A DNA stretch of 17,075 nucleotides from Trueperella sp. (GTDB lineage: Bacteria > Actinomycetota > Actinomycetes > Actinomycetales > Actinomycetaceae). A program made the translations under genes and the position numbers. Within the stretch, counting starts at the first letter, position 1. Each line of letters opens with the position of its first letter. Under the pieces are notes generated by a model. That model was not told the DNA's origin. It did no database searches and saw nothing but the letters and a program-made list of their open reading frames with translations. Positions 13,040 to 17,075 of the stretch are shown piece after piece. The stretch lies in assembly GCA_012727825.1 (NCBI GenBank), contig JAAYGH010000115.1, positions 1 to 17,075 on the forward strand, read 5' to 3'.

Positions 13040-13789
13040 CTAGCGAAGCTGTACGTCAATACTTTCGGTCAGCAATGCTCGGTAGAGATTCGTCAGCATG
13101 GTGGCCATTTCTGCGGATTCGTTGACCACGCGTTCCTTGGCAACCGGCGTGTTTCGTGAACGTTCCGTGGCAAGTCTCGACATGACGTTCGTAGCATGGG
13201 CATGTGCAGAGTTTCGCACCTGACGCAGGCTGCGCAGATCCATTCCGGACTCAGCAAGCATCGTCGAAAACCGGACAATATCGACTGCCTGTGCCGTCAG
13301 TCTCCCCCGCGCGTCAGGAATGATCATTCCCGCGGAAATCAGCTGTTCAATTTCTTGCAGTGAGGCGCCCGTCAGCGCCGCGAGTTCATCCTTGTGAATA
13401 CGCGTACCCGGGCTGGGTCTAGCCTCTGTTCCCGCAGGTAGAGCGCGCATTCTCCCCGGATGATCCTGATTCGTCTGACCGCGATCCAGCTGGGCAAGCA
13501 TTTCTTTGATCTGTGGCAAGGGCACGTAACGATCGCGCTGCTCAACAAGAATGAAACGCAGGCGCTCCACATCTGCCAGTGAGAACAGACGCTGGTTCGA
13601 TTCTGTCCGATGTGGCTCAATCAAGCCCTGGGATTCAAAGTAACGAATTTTCGAGGCCGCCAAGAACGGAAACTCATGCCGAAGGTGAGCTGTCACCTCA
13701 CCGATTTTCAGTGTTGGGTCATGAGAGACATCGTGGGGCCACGTGCTTGGAAATTCAACATTCCAAGCCTTGTTGACAGTGGGAGTCAC
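13040..13789 (-). CDS. ftsR: MerR-family cell-division regulator, FtsR/Rv1828-like
   Basis: The 249-residue regulator resembles Rv1828 of M. tuberculosis and FtsR of Corynebacterium glutamicum, which activates ftsZ. The first helix-turn-helix occupies about 26-100 ('LKIGEVTAHLRHEFPFLAASKIRYFE' and 'RLFSLADVERLRFIL'). A second MerR-like unit lies at about 132-180 ('HKDELAALTGASLQEIEQLISAGMI'), as in this family. The only plausible start is GTG at 13789, which overlaps the stop of the FHA gene by 4 bases, so the two are translationally coupled. The roughly 25-residue stretch before the first helix-turn-helix is longer than in Rv1828. Only weak hairpins follow the stop. Confidence 0.85.
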   Translation of the reverse strand: MTPTVNKAWNVEFPSTWPHDVSHDPTLKIGEVTAHLRHEFPFLAASKIRYFESQGLIEPHRTESNQRLFSLADVERLRFILVEQRDRYVPLPQIKEMLAQLDRGQTNQDHPGRMRALPAGTEARPSPGTRIHKDELAALTGASLQEIEQLISAGMIIPDARGRLTAQAVDIVRFSTMLAESGMDLRSLRQVRNSAHAHATNVMSRLATERSRNTPVAKERVVNESAEMATMLTNLYRALLTESIDVQLR

Positions 13790-14238
13790 CTGCCCGCCTG
13801 AGGCGATGCATAGAAGGTGAGCTGGAACTTGCCGATCCGGACCTCGTCACCATCGGACAGCTTTGCTTCTTCGACCTGCTGCATATTGACGTACGTGCCA
13901 TTGAGCGAACCCGTGTCCTGGACGTAAAAGTCCTGACCCGACCGGACGAAAAATGCGTGCTTTCGTGAGACAGTCACATCATCAAGAAAGATGTCGGATT
14001 TCGGGTGGCGCCCCACCGTCGTCGAATCGTCATTGAGCAGAAAACGTGCGCCGGCATTGGCACCTCGACGAGCAATCAGAAGTGCCGAGGTGGCTGGAAG
14101 GGCATTGATGGTAGCCATATCTTCGGCGTCGAGTCCCTTGGGAGCTGACTGCGTTTCAGGCTGTGGTGAGCCAATCGCCGAAAAACGCGAGGTCGACGTC
14201 GGATCCCCGTCCTGAGGCTGAACTTCAAAGTCTGCCAT
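13786..14238 (-). CDS. garA: FHA-domain protein, GarA/OdhI family
   Basis: GarA/OdhI proteins bind and inhibit 2-oxoglutarate dehydrogenase and regulate glutamate enzymes until phosphorylated by Ser/Thr kinases. The 150-residue product has a flexible N-terminus (1-48) and an FHA domain (about 52-146). Phosphothreonine-binding landmarks are GRHPKSDIFL (76-85), SRKH (91-94) and SLNGTYVN (111-118). The region 'SALLIARRGANAGARFLL' also matches the family closely. The N-terminal phospho-motif is unusual: ETTSVF of GarA/OdhI is replaced by TSTSRF at 14-19, keeping the second Thr (Thr16) but with Ser at the PknG-site position. Start is ATG at 14238. It is coupled to ftsR, as Rv1827 is adjacent to Rv1828. 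Confidence 0.88.
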   Translation of the reverse strand: MADFEVQPQDGDPTSTSRFSAIGSPQPETQSAPKGLDAEDMATINALPATSALLIARRGANAGARFLLNDDSTTVGRHPKSDIFLDDVTVSRKHAFFVRSGQDFYVQDTGSLNGTYVNMQQVEEAKLSDGDEVRIGKFQLTFYASPQAGR

Positions 14239-14268
14239 TACTCCCCCAACCTAAATGTCGTACATCCA

Positions 14269-14297
14269 AGATTATCCCACCGCGCCGAAAGTGTCAC
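14269..14297 (-). promoter_or_regulatory. Candidate promoter of garA-ftsR
   Basis: On the minus strand GTGACA (14297-14292) and TAATCT (14274-14269) are 17 bases apart. GATAAT (14276-14271) is a closer -10 match but leaves 15 bases. The start would lie about 25 bases before the garA ATG. A GGGGGAG ribosome-site-like run is only 2 bases from the ATG, which is unusually close. Confidence 0.4.
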
Positions 14298-14319
14298 GGT
14301 TGGATAACCCTTTGAGAGA

Positions 14320-16854
14320 TTACTTTCGCCGTGCGGCTGCCTGAGCACGAAGCATACGCCGGTGCTCATCGTTGCAATCGATAACGATCTTCCGGAGCGC
14401 CTCGGGCGCGTTCGAACGTTCGTCAATCCACGCCTTGGCGGCGATTACTTCAACGTTGTCCTCAGGCGAGGCGGCGTCGTCAAGGTCCGTCATCGGATAT
14501 AGACCGTAAATGATTCGTTCGGAAATTTCCTGTGAATGCGCGGTCCAGATTGTCACCAGTTGGTCGAAGAACTCGGGTAGCGCTGCGGTGGTTTCTGCGG
14601 CTCTCAATGGCTGGTTGAGACCGTCGATCAGCGCGGAGACGTGATCGTTCGATAGCGTGCCCGACAGGACCTTGACGATGGTTTCCTCGGTGGATCCAGG
14701 CAGGCTCGCGTTCGCTTTCAGATGTGCGACGACGTCGGCGGCAGTACCCGTCTGTGCTAGTTCCTCGTCCAACTCGGCACTGCCGATCGCTCCCGTAGCG
14801 GCGCGTGCGGTCAGCAGCATCCAGCGCAGGTCCTGGTCCGTGACACCCTCGAGGGTACGTGCGATGACGACGTCGCGGTGTGGCAGAGCAGCCCCCGACC
14901 GTGCCAACGCACGAGTCCAGATCAGACGCGCATCGAGATTATCGCTCTCGCGTGCGGCGGCGGCTGAGTCAAAGAATGTAGTGAGTTCGGTATCGCGAAA
15001 ATCTGTCGGCGTGTAACGGAGAATGCCAGCTAGCGCGTTATTAACTCGTGTGGAAAGCAAGTGCGAAGCAACGCCCTCCCCCGAGCGCACGGCGAACGCC
15101 GCAAAATCGGAAGCGGGAAGCTTGGCGTCGCGGACCATCTCCCACAGCGCGGATGTGACGACGGACTGTGCGAGCGGTTCGTCCAAGTCGAAGGCGAGAG
15201 CGGCGTCGGCCGAACGTTCATCAAAGTCAACTTTGATGTAGGACAGCGCGCCATCATTGGGCAAGATGAGATCGACTCCCTCTCCCCCAATCTCATCCCA
15301 CGGGACCGTGAGTTCATCGCGCAGTTCGATATCGGTCTCGCCGGCCTTGCGCAGTGTGCGCCCGTCGCTTGTCCAACCAGAGATACGGAGCAAATGCGGG
15401 CGCGAAATCGGCTCGTCAGTGAGCGGTTCAATACCCACCTGGGTAAGCACGGCACCTTCCGGCGTTCGGTTAACGACGACGGTCGATACTCCCGCACTTC
15501 TCAGCCACTGGTCTACCCAGTCACCAAGATCCCTACCGGAGGCCTCTTCAAGGACCAACATGAGGTCTGCCAAGGTGGTGTTACCGAAGGCGTTCTCCTT
15601 AAAAAGTTTCGCTGCGCCGGTGAAAAATGCCTTCTCACCAACGAATGCGACGAGTTGGCGCAGAACTGCCGCGCCCTTGGCATAGGTGATGCCATCGAAT
15701 GCCTGATCTGCGGCTTCGAGATCCGGGATGTCAGCGATGATCGGATGCGTTGTCGGGTACTGATCATTGCGCAGTGCCCACGAGACGCGCGCGCCGGCGA
15801 AGTTTTCCCACGCTTCGGTGTACTGAGTTGCGGCCACCATCGTCCATGCACCGAGGAACTCGGCGAAGGATTCCTTGAGCCATAGGTCGTCCCACCAGAC
15901 GGGCGTGACGAGATCACCGAACCACATATGGCTCATCTCGTGCAGGATCGTGTTGGCGCGCCCTGCGCGCTGGGCTCGCGTGGATTCGCCACGGTAGATG
16001 TACGCGTCCTCGGAGAACGTCACACAGCCGGGGTTTTCCATTGCGCCGAGGTTGTATTCGGGAACGAAGACGGAATCGTACTTGCCCCACACATACGGGT
16101 AGTCGAACACCTTCGGCAGAAGCTGGAGGCCTTGCTTGGTCACGGTTGAGATATCGTCAAGATCGAAGTTATCTGTGAGCGATTCCCGGCAGAAGAAGCC
16201 CAGGTCAATGGTCTGGCCATCCACGTCCACCGAGTCACTGAACCGATGGTACGGGCCGCCAATGAACACCGTGAGGTAGGTCGACATGCGCTGCGTCGTC
16301 GCAAACTGAGTCCGCACCACGGGTGTGCCAAGTGAATTTGTTCCGGCATCCGTTGTGTTGCTTTCTTCGCCATTCGAGAGCATGACCCAGTCGGCAAGGC
16401 CAGTGATCGACACAGTGAAGGTGGCTTTCAAATCAGGTTGCTCAAAGTTAGGGAACACGCGCCTGGCATCAGCTGGCTCGAATTGGCTGTACAGATAGAT
16501 CTGATCGTCGACGGGGTCGCGAAAACGGTGGAGCCCCTCCCCGGTTGTCGAATACACGCCATGGGCATGCACGCTCACCGTGTGTGTACTGGCAGGAATG
16601 TCGAGATAGATGCGTGCGCCGTCGAACGTGAACGGCACCTCTTCGCCGTCGATCTGCACCTTCGACACGGCGTGGCCAATGAAGTCGAGGAAGGTAGAAA
16701 TCGGCGACTTTGCAGTGAGAGTGATAGTGCTGACGACGCCGAAATGGTCGGTATCAGCTGGGGCTTCACTAACGTCGAGGTCGATCGAATAAGACTCGAG
16801 GGTCATGGCGTCGGCACGGGCACGGGCTTGTGCACGCTTCAAATTTTCGTTCAC
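14320..16854 (-). CDS. pepN: Aminopeptidase N (M1 zinc metallopeptidase)
   Basis: The 844-residue cytoplasmic enzyme removes N-terminal residues from peptides. The N-terminal beta domain (about 1-200) precedes the catalytic domain, which holds the exopeptidase motif GAMEN (270-274). The zinc site HEMSH (305-309) with its third ligand Glu328 gives HExxH-x18-E. The transition-state Tyr391 is in 'DGITYAKGAAVL'. A linker and a long helical ERAP1-type C-terminal domain (about 530-835) follow. Length and layout fit actinobacterial PepN (about 850). The GTG start at 16854 gives the family N-terminus NLKRAQARARA; the first ATG would remove 16 residues of it. No convincing ribosome site was seen. It is divergent from the ddaH-like gene and lies 81 bases upstream of garA. 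Confidence 0.96.
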   Translation of the reverse strand: MNENLKRAQARARADAMTLESYSIDLDVSEAPADTDHFGVVSTITLTAKSPISTFLDFIGHAVSKVQIDGEEVPFTFDGARIYLDIPASTHTVSVHAHGVYSTTGEGLHRFRDPVDDQIYLYSQFEPADARRVFPNFEQPDLKATFTVSITGLADWVMLSNGEESNTTDAGTNSLGTPVVRTQFATTQRMSTYLTVFIGGPYHRFSDSVDVDGQTIDLGFFCRESLTDNFDLDDISTVTKQGLQLLPKVFDYPYVWGKYDSVFVPEYNLGAMENPGCVTFSEDAYIYRGESTRAQRAGRANTILHEMSHMWFGDLVTPVWWDDLWLKESFAEFLGAWTMVAATQYTEAWENFAGARVSWALRNDQYPTTHPIIADIPDLEAADQAFDGITYAKGAAVLRQLVAFVGEKAFFTGAAKLFKENAFGNTTLADLMLVLEEASGRDLGDWVDQWLRSAGVSTVVVNRTPEGAVLTQVGIEPLTDEPISRPHLLRISGWTSDGRTLRKAGETDIELRDELTVPWDEIGGEGVDLILPNDGALSYIKVDFDERSADAALAFDLDEPLAQSVVTSALWEMVRDAKLPASDFAAFAVRSGEGVASHLLSTRVNNALAGILRYTPTDFRDTELTTFFDSAAAARESDNLDARLIWTRALARSGAALPHRDVVIARTLEGVTDQDLRWMLLTARAATGAIGSAELDEELAQTGTAADVVAHLKANASLPGSTEETIVKVLSGTLSNDHVSALIDGLNQPLRAAETTAALPEFFDQLVTIWTAHSQEISERIIYGLYPMTDLDDAASPEDNVEVIAAKAWIDERSNAPEALRKIVIDCNDEHRRMLRAQAAARRK

Positions 16855-16876
16855 CAGACTATTGTCGCGCTATCAA

Positions 16877-16886
16877 AATCATGATT
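16877..16886. promoter_or_regulatory. 10-bp palindrome in the pepN/ddaH intergenic region
   Basis: AATCATGATT is a perfect palindrome in the 70-base AT-rich gap between the divergent pepN and DDAH-like genes. Its central position would let one bound regulator affect both genes, but the dyad is short and could be chance. Confidence 0.25.
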
Positions 16887-16912
16887 CAAATTACAAACAG
16901 AACTCGACCTGT

Positions 16913-16918
16913 TAGTTT
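16913..16918 (+). promoter_or_regulatory. -10-like TAGTTT for a leaderless DDAH-like transcript
   Basis: TAGTTT fits TAnnnT and lies exactly 6 bases before the ATG at 16925, the same geometry as at hisE and lnt. No ribosome site is present between them. A -35 match is poor. Confidence 0.42.
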
Positions 16919-16924
16919 AGAGAA

Positions 16925-17075
16925 ATGAATTTTCTTTACGCTCTTGTTCGCCAGCCATCACCAAAGATGGCCGAAGGCCTGTTGACACACCTAGACCAGT
17001 CTGATCTCAAGCCCGATCTGGCTCTCGAACAGTGGTACGCATACTGCAATATCCTCCGCGATTACACCGAGGTGA
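16925..17075 (+). CDS. Dimethylarginine dimethylaminohydrolase-like protein, N-terminal part
   Basis: The first 50 codons of a gene that runs off the right edge. The N-terminus, 'ALVRQPSPKMAEGLLTHL' followed by 'LALEQWYAYCNILRDY', matches the opening of the DDAH branch of the guanidino-group-modifying superfamily. Those enzymes hydrolyse methylated arginines to citrulline plus a methylamine. Catalytic residues lie beyond the window, so a related arginine deiminase-like or amidinotransferase-like activity cannot be excluded. It starts with ATG at 16925, probably leaderless, and is divergent from pepN. Confidence 0.68.
   Translation, partial: MNFLYALVRQPSPKMAEGLLTHLDQSDLKPDLALEQWYAYCNILRDYTEV

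Noticed and set aside
15061..15885. 274-codon open frame antisense to pepN
   Set aside because: It is a long shadow frame within a gene that has all M1 peptidase motifs; the translation shows no domain pattern.
1..17075. Defence system, CRISPR array, prophage or transposon
   Set aside because: No direct-repeat array, transposase, integrase, nuclease-ATPase pair or composition shift was seen; the genes are conserved actinobacterial core functions.

Overview
The window reads as chromosomal core DNA of an actinobacterium. By eye it is moderately GC-rich, with frequent GTG starts and tightly packed or overlapping genes. The gene set is diagnostic of Actinobacteria: PafB/PafC, HelY, RbpA, a GarA/OdhI-type FHA protein, an FtsR-type MerR regulator and a separate polyprenol-phosphate-mannose synthase. 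The composition and split or missing neighbours suggest a non-mycobacterial lineage, perhaps Actinomycetaceae (Trueperella/Arcanobacterium/Actinomyces-like). That placement is inference, because no rRNA gene is present. Sixteen genes are called: fourteen complete, plus a gene fragment at each edge. I saw no tRNA, rRNA, CRISPR array, insertion sequence or prophage.

Layout. (1) 1-2267, plus strand: the last codons of a probable ABC permease, an NMT1/THI5-like lipoprotein, then hisE and hisG (histidine pathway entry). (2) 2264-3361, minus strand: a DUF3866 family gene, tail-to-tail with hisG and divergent from pafB. (3) 3394-9162, plus strand: pafB, pafC, a small membrane protein, a diacylglycerol-kinase-like lipid kinase and the Ski2-like helicase helY, with junctions that overlap or nearly touch. 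This parallels pafB-pafC-tatA-tatC-helY of mycobacteria, but the tatA/tatC slot holds different genes and pafA, pup and dop are not seen. (4) 9163-9429: a non-coding stretch with two strong inverted repeats. (5) 9430-11684, plus strand: lnt and ppm, overlapping by 4 bases (fused as Ppm1 in M. tuberculosis). (6) 11717-12067, minus strand: rbpA, convergent with ppm, with a promoter matching the SigR/SigH consensus. (7) 12346-14238, minus strand: an Rv1830-like MerR regulator, ftsR-like MerR and garA-like FHA, parallel to Rv1827-Rv1830 but without an Rv1829-type nuclease. (8) 14320-16854, minus strand: aminopeptidase N, divergent from (9) the first 50 codons of a dimethylarginine dimethylaminohydrolase-like gene.

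Together the region serves DNA-damage transcription control (PafBC), nucleic-acid remodelling (HelY), lipoprotein acylation and mannosyl-lipid supply (Lnt/Ppm), RNA polymerase support (RbpA), and cell-division and metabolic control (FtsR, GarA). I did not find a clearly novel multi-gene system. The most interesting signals are regulatory: a 6+6+6 bp dyad whose two arms are back-to-back -10 elements for apparently leaderless divergent genes, a SigR-like promoter at rbpA, and a nested hairpin of about 73 nt before lnt.
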